Origin: Caldisericales bacterium
GTDB taxonomy: Bacteria; Caldisericota; Caldisericia; Caldisericales; Caldisericaceae
NCBI GenBank assembly: GCA_015485995.1
Contig: WFSP01000027.1
Location: forward strand, 1-16,327
Length of the DNA stretch: 16,327 nucleotides
Direction of reading: 5' to 3'
Every line of letters begins with the position of its first letter. Position 1 is the stretch's first letter. Shown here piece after piece: positions 1 to 7,658 of the stretch. The notes below the pieces were generated by a model that did not search any database, was not told the origin of the DNA, and saw only the letters and a program-made list of their open reading frames with translations. The translations under genes and the position numbers were made by a program.

Positions 1-321
1 ACTCCTACCGGGTCTACTGCCTACTCACTTTCATTGGGTGGTCCGATAATTAGCCCTTTGTCCAATGTTTTTTCATTAACGTTCATTGCCCCTCATAAAC
101 TTACGGCGAGGCCTGTTATCTTTCCTGAAACTGACAAAGTATCAATCAGAATAATTTCTAATGATTCTGTTCATTTAATAAGAGATGGGGAAGAAATTCT
201 TCAGTTAAACAAGTTTGATAGGCTTGTATTTCAAAAAAATAGTACATATTTAAAAATAATACACCTTAAAAATAAGAACTTCTTTGAAGTTTTGAATAAG
301 AAGTTCGGATGGGGAGTGTAA
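1..321 (+). CDS. nadK: NAD kinase, C-terminal part (5' end outside window)
   Basis: This is the last 106 residues of an ATP-NAD kinase, the cytoplasmic enzyme that phosphorylates NAD to NADP. The frame is open from base 1 and begins TPTGSTAYSLSLGGPI, the family's conserved NAD-binding motif (usually S/TPTGSTAYxxSxGGPI). The equally typical SLTFIAPHKLTARPVIFPE follows about 25 residues later. The rest, with alternating hydrophobic strands, fits the C-terminal beta-rich domain. Full-length enzymes are roughly 250-300 residues, so more than half the gene lies upstream of the window, including the GGDG motif. An internal TTG at 34 could be mistaken for a start, but the motif begins before it. The TAA stop is directly followed by the recN ATG with no spacer, so the two are almost certainly co-transcribed. 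The NadK identification is firm. Confidence 0.93.
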   Translation, partial: TPTGSTAYSLSLGGPIISPLSNVFSLTFIAPHKLTARPVIFPETDKVSIRIISNDSVHLIRDGEEILQLNKFDRLVFQKNSTYLKIIHLKNKNFFEVLNKKFGWGV

Positions 322-2028
322 ATGCTTGTAGGTTTGTTACTAACTGATTTTGCAATTGCTAAGAAAATTGAGCTTTCTTTCGATTCTAATTTAGTGATTA
401 TAACCGGTGAAACCGGGACTGGCAAGACTATTATAATGAAGGCTTTATCTGCAGTTTGTGGCGGCTCTGTAAATTCCGATGTGTTAAGGGCTAATTCCGA
501 AAAAGCACAGGTAGAGGCAAGCTTCACTCTAAACAATGCAGATAAAACAAAAAATATTCTTAAAAAATTGGATTTACTAGATGATGAAAATGTTGTAATA
601 CTTACAAGGACAGTCTATAAAAATAGGACTAAATCAGGTTTGAATGGTCACTTCGTTCCGTTAAGAACACTGGAAGAAATAGGCCGTTCTTTAATTGATA
701 TGCATGGCCAGCATGAAGTTCAGTCTTTATTGGATTCAGGTAATCATATTCACATACTGGACAGATTCGGAGGAAACGATCTTCTTACTCTTAGGCAAAA
801 AGTGAATAGTGAAATCCAACAATTAAGAAAACTAAACGCGCAAATCACCGAACTTATGGAGCAGGATAGGAAATATAAGGAGGAGAGAGAGTTTATTGAT
901 TTTGAGATTTCAGAACTACAAAAAGCCGAATTAAAAGATGGAGAGGAAGAAAAGTTACAAGAAGAAGAAAAATTATTGTCCAATTATCAGGAACTTTCTG
1001 GTCTAATTGACGAATCACGTGTTATCATCTCTCAAGGTGAAGCATATTCCATAGTTGACCAGCTTGATGCACTGCTTTCGAATATGGAGAGAGCTGCGGA
1101 AATAAGCAACAATTTCTCTCAGCTGGTTGAAAGGATAGAGGCGTTAAATTCTGAGATTAGGGATATAGATAGAGAATTATCCGATTTTTCTGGTGAGAAC
1201 TTATTTGATTCGGATAGGCTTAATGAGGTAGAGGAAAGATTATCCCTTATTTCTACTTTAAAAATGAAATACAAAAAGGAAGTTCCTGAGCTTATAGCGT
1301 ATCTTTCAGAATTAGAAGAAAAATCTAGCTCTTTCAGTTCCCTTGGGGATCGTATCGAAAAACTTGAAGCTGAAAGAAATACACTTATTAAAGAATTAGA
1401 GGCTGATGCACTTGCCCTTTCAGAAAAACGAAAAAAAGTTGCAGTAGAGTTTAGAAAAGAAGTTTTAGGGGAATTAAAGGATTTAGCAATGGAGAACACT
1501 GATTTCAAAGTTTCTATCAAAAATGTAGTAGATAAGGATGGAATTGAAGTTAATGGGGTAAAATTTAAGCTGTTTCCGTACGGGATAGATGTTATAAAAT
1601 TTGTTATTGCACCAAATCCAGGCGAAGGTTTTAAAGACCTCACCCTTATTGCATCTGGGGGTGAGCTCTCCAGAATAATGCTTGCCATAAAAAGAGTAAT
1701 TGCCGCAGTGGATGACATCTCTACTCTTGCGTTTGACGAAGTTGATGCAGGAATTGGGGGAAAGACCGGAGAGAAAGTTGCTGAAAAACTTCTTGAAATT
1801 GCTAAGTTTAGGCAGGTACTTTGCATAACTCATTTACCGCAGATTGCTTCACTTCCGGGTGAGCACCTTGTTGTTGAAAAAGAGGTCAGGAATGGAGAAA
1901 CATTTCTTTCCGTAAAAAAGCTGGATGAGAAAGAACGTAAAAATGAAATTGCACGGATGATTTCTGGTAGTAATATAACAGAAACTACTTTAAGACAGGC
2001 AGAAGAACTTTTAAGGAGGTGGGTATGA
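322..2028 (+). CDS. recN: DNA repair protein RecN
   Basis: RecN is an SMC-like ATPase that acts early in double-strand break repair and recombination. The 568 residues are close to the family norm (about 550-570). The N-terminus (FAIAKKIELSF then a Walker A, GETGTGKT, residues 29-36) and the C-terminus (signature SGGELSR near 445-451; Walker B LAFDEVDAGIGG near 469-480) form the split ATPase head. The H-loop region LCITHLPQIAS lies near residues 500-510. Between them is a Lys/Glu-rich coiled coil, roughly residues 150-370. The family usually has GETGAGKS, so Thr at positions 5 and 8 of the loop is a mild variant. The ATG at 322 has GGGGAG (311-316) five bases upstream and abuts the nadK stop. 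The 3' end overlaps buk by 4 bases (ATGA). The long antisense open frame inside this gene is a shadow. Confidence 0.95.
   Translation: MLVGLLLTDFAIAKKIELSFDSNLVIITGETGTGKTIIMKALSAVCGGSVNSDVLRANSEKAQVEASFTLNNADKTKNILKKLDLLDDENVVILTRTVYKNRTKSGLNGHFVPLRTLEEIGRSLIDMHGQHEVQSLLDSGNHIHILDRFGGNDLLTLRQKVNSEIQQLRKLNAQITELMEQDRKYKEEREFIDFEISELQKAELKDGEEEKLQEEEKLLSNYQELSGLIDESRVIISQGEAYSIVDQLDALLSNMERAAEISNNFSQLVERIEALNSEIRDIDRELSDFSGENLFDSDRLNEVEERLSLISTLKMKYKKEVPELIAYLSELEEKSSSFSSLGDRIEKLEAERNTLIKELEADALALSEKRKKVAVEFRKEVLGELKDLAMENTDFKVSIKNVVDKDGIEVNGVKFKLFPYGIDVIKFVIAPNPGEGFKDLTLIASGGELSRIMLAIKRVIAAVDDISTLAFDEVDAGIGGKTGEKVAEKLLEIAKFRQVLCITHLPQIASLPGEHLVVEKEVRNGETFLSVKKLDEKERKNEIARMISGSNITETTLRQAEELLRRWV
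2013..2019 (+). promoter_or_regulatory. Ribosome binding site that decides the buk start
   Basis: AAGGAGG at 2013-2019 lies inside the end of recN, five bases before the ATG at 2025. A possible GTG start at 2019 would sit inside this Shine-Dalgarno sequence, so ATG 2025 is preferred. The translation MRILAINPGSTSTK from that ATG matches how butyrate kinases begin. Confidence 0.8.
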
Positions 2029-3083
2029 GGATACTCGCAATTAATCCAGGCTCTACTTCAACAAAGGTAGGGCTTTATGATGATGAAAAACTCGTGTTTT
2101 CTGAATCAATTCATCATTCGAATGAAGAACTTACAAAATTTAGTGCCCTTATGGAACAGAGAGAGTTCAGAAAAAATGAAGTACTTAAAATTTTAAGTAG
2201 CCATAATATAGAGCTCTCTTCACTTGATGCTATTGTGGGGCGTGGAGGCGCATTGAAGCCTATTGAGGCAGGGACATATAAAGTGAATGAGGTAATGATA
2301 AATGACCTTATTCATGCAAGAGTTGAGCATGCTTCAAACCTTGGGGGTATCATTGCAAATGAAATTGCTAAATCATTGGGGATTCCAGCATTTATTGCGG
2401 ATCCTGTTTCAGTAGATGAATTTGAAGATATTGCACGGATTTCCGGGTTGAAAGACATAGAAAGGCTCTCTTTGCTTCACACATTAAACATTAGGGCTAA
2501 TGCATATAAATATGCTCGTGAGCATGGTAAAAGCTTTGATGAATTGAATCTTGTGGTAGCTCATCTTGGAGGGGGAATTTCTGTAACCCCGATTAAAAAT
2601 GGTAAAATTGTTGATGTGAATAACGCAAATGAGGGAGGGCCATTCTCACCTGAACGTGCAGGCGGCTTGCCTTCTATTAACATCATTGAAATGGCATATT
2701 CCGGTAAGTATAGCTTAAAGGAACTAAAGCGTCTTCTTACGAAGAAAGCCGGAATGGTTTCCTACCTTGAAACAAACGATATGAGAGAAGTTGTTAAAAG
2801 GGTTAAGTCCGGGGGCGAGTATGCAAAACTTATTTTTGATGCAATGTGCTACCAAATTGCAAAAGAAATTGCTGCTATGTCGACGGTACTTATGGGTAAT
2901 GTCGAAGCAATAATCCTTACTGGAGGGGTTTCATACAACAAAGAATTAACTGATGCGGTGGAAAAAAGGGTTGATTGGATTGCACCTGTAGTTGTGTATC
3001 CCGGAGAAAAAGAGCTTGAGGCACTTGCCTTTGCCGGGTTAAGGGTTTTGTGTGGAGAAGAAAAGGCAAAAGAATACGTTTAG
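2025..3083 (+). CDS. buk: Butyrate kinase (short or branched-chain carboxylate kinase)
   Basis: A kinase of the acetokinase/ASKHA family that reversibly forms ATP and a carboxylate from ADP and an acyl phosphate such as butyryl phosphate. The protein starts MRILAINPGSTSTKVGLYDD, the phosphate-1 motif typical of Buk (NPGSTSTK, residues 7-14). The second nucleotide-binding motif AHLGGGISV is near residues 179-187, and ILTGGVSYN near the C-terminus matches the adenosine-binding motif. The length, 352 residues, matches butyrate kinases (about 355) rather than acetate kinase (about 400). True substrate (butyrate, isobutyrate, isovalerate, 2-methylbutyrate) cannot be read from sequence. The gene overlaps recN by 4 bases and is followed 9 bases later by ptb, whose ribosome binding site overlaps the buk stop, so the pair is translationally linked. 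It could act in ATP-forming fermentation or in activating exogenous short acids. Confidence 0.92.
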   Translation: MRILAINPGSTSTKVGLYDDEKLVFSESIHHSNEELTKFSALMEQREFRKNEVLKILSSHNIELSSLDAIVGRGGALKPIEAGTYKVNEVMINDLIHARVEHASNLGGIIANEIAKSLGIPAFIADPVSVDEFEDIARISGLKDIERLSLLHTLNIRANAYKYAREHGKSFDELNLVVAHLGGGISVTPIKNGKIVDVNNANEGGPFSPERAGGLPSINIIEMAYSGKYSLKELKRLLTKKAGMVSYLETNDMREVVKRVKSGGEYAKLIFDAMCYQIAKEIAAMSTVLMGNVEAIILTGGVSYNKELTDAVEKRVDWIAPVVVYPGEKELEALAFAGLRVLCGEEKAKEYV

Positions 3084-3089
3084 GAGGTT
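3078..3089 (+). repeat. 12-bp leader block shared by both ptb genes, copy 1
   Basis: GTTTAGGAGGTT precedes the first ptb and recurs exactly at 3993-4004 before the second ptb. It contains the Shine-Dalgarno sequence, and here it also carries the TAG stop of buk. Beyond the block the leaders differ (TATATG versus ATTATTATG). This may be a relic of tandem duplication or simply similar strong ribosome binding sites. Confidence 0.6.
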
Positions 3090-3092
3090 TAT

Positions 3093-3992
3093 ATGTTTCG
3101 AAATTTTGAAGAACTTTTTGCACATTTAAAGACAAAGGGAAGAGAGCGAATTGTAGTTGCTGGCGGTGAGGACATAGAAGCCGTTAAAGCTGTAAAGCAA
3201 AGTTACGAATATGGATTTGGTAAGGCAGTCCTTGTGGGAGAGAGGCAGAAAATAGAAAATACTCTTTCGCAATTTGACAGTAGGGATTTTGTTGAAAAAA
3301 TTGTAGAAATCGGAAACGAAAGCGAGAAAGGTCCTCGGGCCGTAAGGGAAGTTAAGGATAATGGAGGGATTTTACTAAAAGGGCAAATAAAAACGGCTTA
3401 CCTTTTGAAGGCTGTTCTTGACAAAGAAAGTGGGCTTAGGACGAACAGATTGATAAGTGATGTTTTTGTATTTGAAGATACTGTAGTTTCCAATAAACTT
3501 GTTCTAATGAGTGACGGAGGCGTTAATATAAACCCTGATGAAAAAGTACTTGTTTCCATAATAACAAATGCTGTTGATGTAGCACATAAGCTTGGGATGA
3601 GTACGCCAAAGGTTGCCTTGCTTTCCGCAGTTGAAGTAGTGAATCCGGATATGCAGGATACATTAAATTGGGCGATGATCTCAAAAATGAACAGTAGAGG
3701 GCAGATTAAAGGTTGCACTATTGATGGGCCACTCGCATTGGATAATGCAATTTCAGAATATGCTGCAAAGAAAAAGGGTATAAAATCTGATGTTGCAGGA
3801 TTTGCCGATATTCTTATTGTGCCAAATATTACCGTGGGCAATGTGTTTGGAAAAGCACTTGCTTATTATGCGAAATTTAGAAATGCTCATATAATAGCTG
3901 GGACACAGGTACCCGTTATGATTCCGTCCAGAGCAGATAAAAGCGAAGCGAAGTTTAATTCAATAGCGCTTGCCATAGCAAGTAAAAATTAA
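3093..3992 (+). CDS. ptb: Phosphate butyryltransferase, first paralogue
   Basis: Phosphotransbutyrylase exchanges CoA for phosphate on short acyl groups (butyryl-CoA + Pi giving butyryl phosphate + CoA), supplying the adjacent butyrate kinase. At 299 residues it has the usual length for the PTA/PTB family. Visible family blocks are LMSDGGVNINPD in the middle, PKVALLSAVEVVNP, GQIKGC (203-208), DGPLALD (211-217), DVAGFADILIVPNI and, near the end, SRADKSEAKFNSIALA. The ATG at 3093 has AGGAGG at 3082-3087, overlapping the buk TAG stop. The next gene is a clear paralogue, so one of the two may have a different acyl preference. This copy keeps the DGG and NAVDVAHKLG blocks of characterised Ptb proteins but has IPSRADKS where the second copy has LTSRGDSE. 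The family call is firm; substrate is unknown. Confidence 0.9.
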   Translation: MFRNFEELFAHLKTKGRERIVVAGGEDIEAVKAVKQSYEYGFGKAVLVGERQKIENTLSQFDSRDFVEKIVEIGNESEKGPRAVREVKDNGGILLKGQIKTAYLLKAVLDKESGLRTNRLISDVFVFEDTVVSNKLVLMSDGGVNINPDEKVLVSIITNAVDVAHKLGMSTPKVALLSAVEVVNPDMQDTLNWAMISKMNSRGQIKGCTIDGPLALDNAISEYAAKKKGIKSDVAGFADILIVPNITVGNVFGKALAYYAKFRNAHIIAGTQVPVMIPSRADKSEAKFNSIALAIASKN

Positions 3993-4004
3993 GTTTAGGA
4001 GGTT
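3993..4004 (+). repeat. 12-bp leader block shared by both ptb genes, copy 2
   Basis: This is an exact second copy of GTTTAGGAGGTT (first at 3078-3089), located in the 18-base gap between the two ptb genes. It holds the AGGAGG ribosome binding site of the second copy, with eight bases to the ATG. Confidence 0.6.
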
Positions 4005-4010
4005 ATTATT

Positions 4011-4916
4011 ATGTTGAAAAGTTTAGAGGAAATTACGGAAGAGGTAAAGAGCAGGGAAAAAAGAATGGTTTCTGTTGCTTATGGGCAAGATGCTCATACG
4101 TTGCAGGCAATTGAAAAAGGCGTAAAAGAAGGATTGTTTAATGCGGTGGTATTTGCAAGCAAAGCGGAAGTAGAAAGAGTTGCAAGTGCGAACAACGTTG
4201 ACATTTCTCTCTTCGAGGTTGTAGATGTTCCTGAAGAAAATGAGGCAATAAGGCAAGCTGTCCGAGCTGTTAGGGATAAAAGGGCAGATTTGCTTATGAA
4301 AGGGTTATGCCACACAGCAAATTATATGCGCGGAATTTTGAATAAAGAGGAAGGACTGCTTCCACCTGGTGCAATTCTTTCTCATGCAACGATTATAGAG
4401 ATTCCTACTTATCCAAAACTTCTTGTTGTTTCTGATGTTGCAGTTATTCCTTATCCTGACCTTAAAATGAAGCAGGCAATGATAAATTATGATGTTGCCA
4501 TATCTCACAAACTCGGTATAGAAAATCCAAAAGTGGCTGTCATTGCGGCAGTTGAAACTGTTAATCCTAAGATGCAGCCTACTATAGACGGGGCGTTGCT
4601 CTCTAAAATGAATGAAAGAGGTCAAATAAAAGGTTGTTCTGTTGATGGCCCACTTGCACTTGACCTTGCTGTTTCAAAAGAAGCAGCGGCAATTAAGAAA
4701 GTTCGGTCAGAAGTCGCGGGAGATGCTGATATTCTTATTTTCCCAAATATTGAAACAGGCAATGCTTTTTATAAGTGCACTACCAAGCTTGGAAATTCAA
4801 AAATCGCAGGGCTTGTTACAGGGACGACTGCTCCTGCTGTTTTAACATCTAGGGGTGATAGTGAAGAATCAAAATTTTATTCTCTTGCATTGGGAGCACT
4901 TATTGCAGAGAAATAA
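4011..4916 (+). CDS. ptb: Phosphate butyryltransferase, second paralogue
   Basis: A second PTA/PTB-family acyltransferase of 301 residues, directly downstream of the first. Matching blocks include PKVAVIAAVETVNP, SKMNERGQIKGC (GQIKGC at 204-209), DGPLALD, EVAGDADILIFPNIETGN and the C-terminal GTTAPAVLTSRGDSEESK, which is the canonical phosphotransbutyrylase end. In place of the DGG block of the first copy it has SDVAVIPYPD, and the N-terminal third differs substantially, so the duplication is old. AGGAGG (3997-4002) lies eight bases before the ATG. The two proteins could be functional alternates with different acyl specificity or could form a mixed oligomer; neither can be decided here. No terminator separates it from the S1 gene, but a promoter-like sequence does. 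Confidence 0.88.
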   Translation: MLKSLEEITEEVKSREKRMVSVAYGQDAHTLQAIEKGVKEGLFNAVVFASKAEVERVASANNVDISLFEVVDVPEENEAIRQAVRAVRDKRADLLMKGLCHTANYMRGILNKEEGLLPPGAILSHATIIEIPTYPKLLVVSDVAVIPYPDLKMKQAMINYDVAISHKLGIENPKVAVIAAVETVNPKMQPTIDGALLSKMNERGQIKGCSVDGPLALDLAVSKEAAAIKKVRSEVAGDADILIFPNIETGNAFYKCTTKLGNSKIAGLVTGTTAPAVLTSRGDSEESKFYSLALGALIAEK

Positions 4917-4920
4917 TATT

Positions 4921-4947
4921 TTGTTAAATTTGGAATTATAATATAAT
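4921..4947 (+). promoter_or_regulatory. Likely sigma-70 promoter ahead of the S1-fab cluster
   Basis: TTGTTA at 4921-4926 could be a -35 element. Two overlapping perfect TATAAT boxes lie at 4937-4942 and 4942-4947; the second gives a 15-base spacer, slightly short. The element sits in the only sizeable gap (60 bases) between the ptb pair and the S1 gene, about 30 bases before its ATG. The region is very AT-rich, so chance matches are possible. No FapR-like or other recognisable fatty acid operator was found beside it. Confidence 0.5.
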
Positions 4948-4976
4948 AAAACCAATAAAAAGATAAGGAGAGTGAA

Positions 4977-6218
4977 ATGGGTGACATGGGTGAAAAAGAG
5001 TTTTTTGAGAAGGTAAATTCAGGGGATGTGGAATCAATTCTTAATGCTGCTTCCGAGGAAAAGATTCCTAGAAAAGCGCCAGAGGTAACAGAAAGTAAAG
5101 GTGAGGTAGGAAAAGAAGGATTAAAGGTAGATAAGGACGAAAAAGGTACGGATTCTATGAATCTTGCAAACCACTATGCCCCTAAAGCCTTTAAGAGAGG
5201 CGATGTTATTAACGTTACAGTTGTCAAATTAGAAAAAGAAGGGGTTATGGTAAACGCAGGAGGGAAAGGAGATTATTTTATTCCGCTCCGGGAGCTTTCT
5301 TTGCAGCCAGTATCGTCTCTTGAAGAAATTTTTAAAGTTGGTGATAAAATTGATGTATTTGTAGTTAAAGATAGAGATGCAAAAGGCAGCGCTATTCTTT
5401 CTAAGAAAAAAGCAGACTACCTTGAAAAATGGAAAGATCTTCAAGAAAAGTACAATAGAAGGGAAAACCTCAAAGCAAAAGTTATAAAAGCAATAAAAGG
5501 TGGTTTACTTGCTGATGTTGAAGGTATTGTAGCATTTCTTCCTCAGTCTCAGGTTGGCCTTAAAAAAGGTGAAACATTAGAATCTTATGTAGGAAAAGAA
5601 CTTGATGTTAAAATTTTAGAGGTAACTCCATCAATTCGTCGTATCGTTATATCCCATAGAGAATTTTTAAAGGAAGAAAGAGAAAAAGAGCGTAAAGAAG
5701 CGCTTGTTAATTTAAAGAAAGGCGACATTATAGAAGGTGTAGTAAAAACAATTAAAGATTTTGGCGTATTTGTAGATATAGGTCATGGAATTGATGGTTT
5801 TGTTAGGCTTAGCGAGCTTACTTGGGGAAGAAGAAAATTACCCAAAGAAGTTGTAAAAAGAGGAGAAACGGTTGAGGTAAAAATTATTAATGTAAATTTA
5901 AGAACCGAGAAAGTTTCTCTTAGCTTAAGGCAAACTAAACCTTATCCATGGGATGTCGTGGAAGAGAAGTTTCCTATAGGATGTATTGCAGAGGGGACTG
6001 TAATAAGGATTCACCCATTTGGTGCAGTTGTGGAGTTAGATGATGGGATTACAGGATTGATACATATATCTCAGCTTGATAATAAACGTGTAAATAAAGT
6101 AGAAGATATTGTTAAAATAGGCGATAAAGTTCGGGTAAAAGTTCTGGATATTGATAAAGAGAATAAAAAGATGCGCCTTAGTAGAAAAGCTGTTATAGAG
6201 GAAGAGAATGACGAGTAA
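4977..6218 (+). CDS. S1 RNA-binding domain protein (ribosomal protein S1-like, four S1 domains)
   Basis: A 413-residue protein with a polar, charged N-terminal segment (about residues 1-70) followed by four S1/OB-fold repeats at roughly 73-146, 163-229, 247-318 and 333-404. The last two are the most canonical (GVVKTIKDFGVFVDIG then GIDGFVRLSEL; GTVIRIHPFGAVVELDDG then GLIHISQL). Domains 1 and 2 are more diverged. This architecture matches the shorter S1 homologues of Gram-positive and deep-branching bacteria, such as the YpfD type, rather than the six-domain E. coli RpsA. It likely binds mRNA in translation or RNA turnover; whether it is a genuine ribosomal component is uncertain. AAGGAG at 4965-4970 supports ATG 4977; a second in-frame ATG at 4986 is possible. 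Its end overlaps fabZ by 11 bases, coupling it to the fatty acid cluster. Confidence 0.88.
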   Translation: MGDMGEKEFFEKVNSGDVESILNAASEEKIPRKAPEVTESKGEVGKEGLKVDKDEKGTDSMNLANHYAPKAFKRGDVINVTVVKLEKEGVMVNAGGKGDYFIPLRELSLQPVSSLEEIFKVGDKIDVFVVKDRDAKGSAILSKKKADYLEKWKDLQEKYNRRENLKAKVIKAIKGGLLADVEGIVAFLPQSQVGLKKGETLESYVGKELDVKILEVTPSIRRIVISHREFLKEEREKERKEALVNLKKGDIIEGVVKTIKDFGVFVDIGHGIDGFVRLSELTWGRRKLPKEVVKRGETVEVKIINVNLRTEKVSLSLRQTKPYPWDVVEEKFPIGCIAEGTVIRIHPFGAVVELDDGITGLIHISQLDNKRVNKVEDIVKIGDKVRVKVLDIDKENKKMRLSRKAVIEEENDE

Positions 6219-6672
6219 GCCCTTGAGGCTTGATAAAGAGCAAATTAAAAAATTCTTGCCTCACAGAGAACCATTCTTATTTGTTGATGAGATTATTGAA
6301 GTAATCCCCGGCAAGAGTGTTATTGGCAAAAAGGTGGTTAGAAAAGAAGAGCCCTTTTTTAAGGGGCATTTTCCGGGGATGCCTGTGTTTCCAGGCGTGC
6401 TAATGGTAGAAACAATGGCGCAAATTTCCGCATTTATTATTCTTACAATCCCTGGCATGGAACACCTTTTCGGATTATTTACGGGTATTGAGAAGTTCCG
6501 CTTTAGAAAGGTTGTAAAGCCGGGAGATACTCTTATTGTTAAATCTCATGTTATTTCTTACAGACATGGCCTTGCAAGAAGCGAAGGAAAAGTATACGTA
6601 AATAATAAAGTTGTTGCAGAAGGTATTGTAGATGCTGTTTTTACCAATAAAGAAAAAGCAATGGAGGCGTAA
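6208..6672 (+). CDS. fabZ: (3R)-hydroxyacyl-ACP dehydratase FabZ
   Basis: FabZ removes water from 3-hydroxyacyl-ACP to give trans-2-enoyl-ACP in type II fatty acid elongation. The 154 residues fold as a single hotdog domain. The family signature is clear: LPHREPFLFVDEI near residues 17-29, then GHFPGMPVFPGVLMVE with the catalytic His54 and Glu68, followed by AQISAF. Length equals that of typical FabZ (about 140-155), much shorter than FabA, and the Glu (not Asp) at the second catalytic position also favours FabZ. The ATG lies inside the end of the S1 gene (11-base overlap), with a purine-rich GAGGAAGAG just upstream as its ribosome binding site. It is the first fab gene in the operon and its TAA stop touches the fabH start region. 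Confidence 0.95.
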   Translation: MTSKPLRLDKEQIKKFLPHREPFLFVDEIIEVIPGKSVIGKKVVRKEEPFFKGHFPGMPVFPGVLMVETMAQISAFIILTIPGMEHLFGLFTGIEKFRFRKVVKPGDTLIVKSHVISYRHGLARSEGKVYVNNKVVAEGIVDAVFTNKEKAMEA

Positions 6673-6674
6673 TG

Positions 6675-7658
6675 ATGTCTGACGTAGGGATTGTTGGAGT
6701 AGGAAGTTATGTTCCGGAAAAAGTTGTTACAAACTTTGATTTGGAAAAAATTTTGGACACTTCAGACGAGTGGATAAGAACAAGAACTGGTATTATTGAA
6801 AGGCGCTTTGCTGATGATAAGCAGACTACAAGTGACCTTGCTGCAATTGCAGCCGAAAGAGCTATTAAAGATGCAGGAATTTCTCCGGAAGATATAGGGC
6901 TAATTATTGTTGGTACAAACTCTCCTGATATGCGTTATCCCGCGACCGCTTGTCTCGTTCAAGATAAAATTGGTGCAAAGAATGCTGCTGCATTTGATTT
7001 GCAGGCAGGTTGCCCCGGTTGGATATTTGCTACCACGGCAGGTGCGCAATTTGTCAAATCGGGTATGTATAAATATGTGCTTACGATTGGTGCAGAAGTT
7101 ATTACAAGAATGATGGATAAAACGGATAGATATACGTATGTTCTTTTCGGTGATGGGGCAGGAGCTACTGTTTTAGGAAATGTAGATAAAGGCGGATTTA
7201 AATCGTTTGAGTTGTATGCGGATGGAAGTCTTGCCGAATATCTTACCTTTCCGGCAGGAGGCTCTAAGTTACCTTTTAGCCAAGAAGTTTTAGATAAAAA
7301 GTTGCATTATACGCAAATGAACGGCAGGGAAGTATTTAAGTTTTCTGTCAGAGAGATAGGCAGAATTTCAAAAAATGTTATTGGCAAAGCTGGCATTAGT
7401 GCGGAAGACGTACGTTGGTTTATTCCGCATCAAGCAAATATACGTATTATAGATGCAGGAATGAAACGGATAGGTATCCCTAAGGATAAAGTAGTGATAA
7501 CGATTGATAAATACGGAAATTCATCTGCTGCTTCCATTCCTATTGCATTGGATGATATATACCGTAATGGTAAAATCAAAAAGGGTGATAATCTTCTTAT
7601 GGTATCGTTTGGTGCAGGGATGACGTCTGGTGCATTTATTGTGGAGTGGTCAAAATGA
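6675..7658 (+). CDS. fabH: 3-oxoacyl-ACP synthase III FabH
   Basis: FabH starts fatty acid synthesis by condensing a short acyl-CoA primer with malonyl-ACP. The catalytic triad is visible: Cys113 in LQAGCPGWIFA, His252 in IPHQANIRI and Asn282 in KYGNSSAASIP. The N-terminal GVGSYVPEKVVTN and the DTSDEWIRTRTGI block are characteristic, as is the C-terminal GAGMTSGAFIVEW. Length is 327 residues, near the family norm. The residue after the catalytic Cys is Pro, where AACSGF or AACAGF is more usual, so the primer pocket may be altered. Two adjacent ATGs exist at 6672 and 6675; GGAGG at 6663-6667 gives better spacing (7 bases) to 6675, but 6672, which overlaps the fabZ stop by one base, cannot be excluded. 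The gene overlaps fabD by 4 bases (ATGA). Confidence 0.94.
   Translation: MSDVGIVGVGSYVPEKVVTNFDLEKILDTSDEWIRTRTGIIERRFADDKQTTSDLAAIAAERAIKDAGISPEDIGLIIVGTNSPDMRYPATACLVQDKIGAKNAAAFDLQAGCPGWIFATTAGAQFVKSGMYKYVLTIGAEVITRMMDKTDRYTYVLFGDGAGATVLGNVDKGGFKSFELYADGSLAEYLTFPAGGSKLPFSQEVLDKKLHYTQMNGREVFKFSVREIGRISKNVIGKAGISAEDVRWFIPHQANIRIIDAGMKRIGIPKDKVVITIDKYGNSSAASIPIALDDIYRNGKIKKGDNLLMVSFGAGMTSGAFIVEWSK

Noticed and set aside
1119..1826. Long open frame on the minus strand inside recN
   Set aside because: RecN on the plus strand has all its family motifs over this stretch; the antisense product is Ser-rich and low in recognisable features, as expected of a shadow frame in an AT-rich gene.
2019..2024. 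GTG at 2019 as the buk start
   Set aside because: It lies inside the Shine-Dalgarno sequence AAGGAGG; ATG 2025 has correct spacing and matches the family N-terminus.
4917..4976. FapR-type operator or riboswitch ahead of the S1-fab cluster
   Set aside because: The 60-base gap is too short for a riboswitch plus promoter, and no palindrome resembling a FapR site was found.
7646..7654. GTG at 7646 as the fabD start
   Set aside because: It overlaps the likely ribosome binding site, and FabD proteins begin close to the AFVFPGQGSQ block, which fits ATG 7655.
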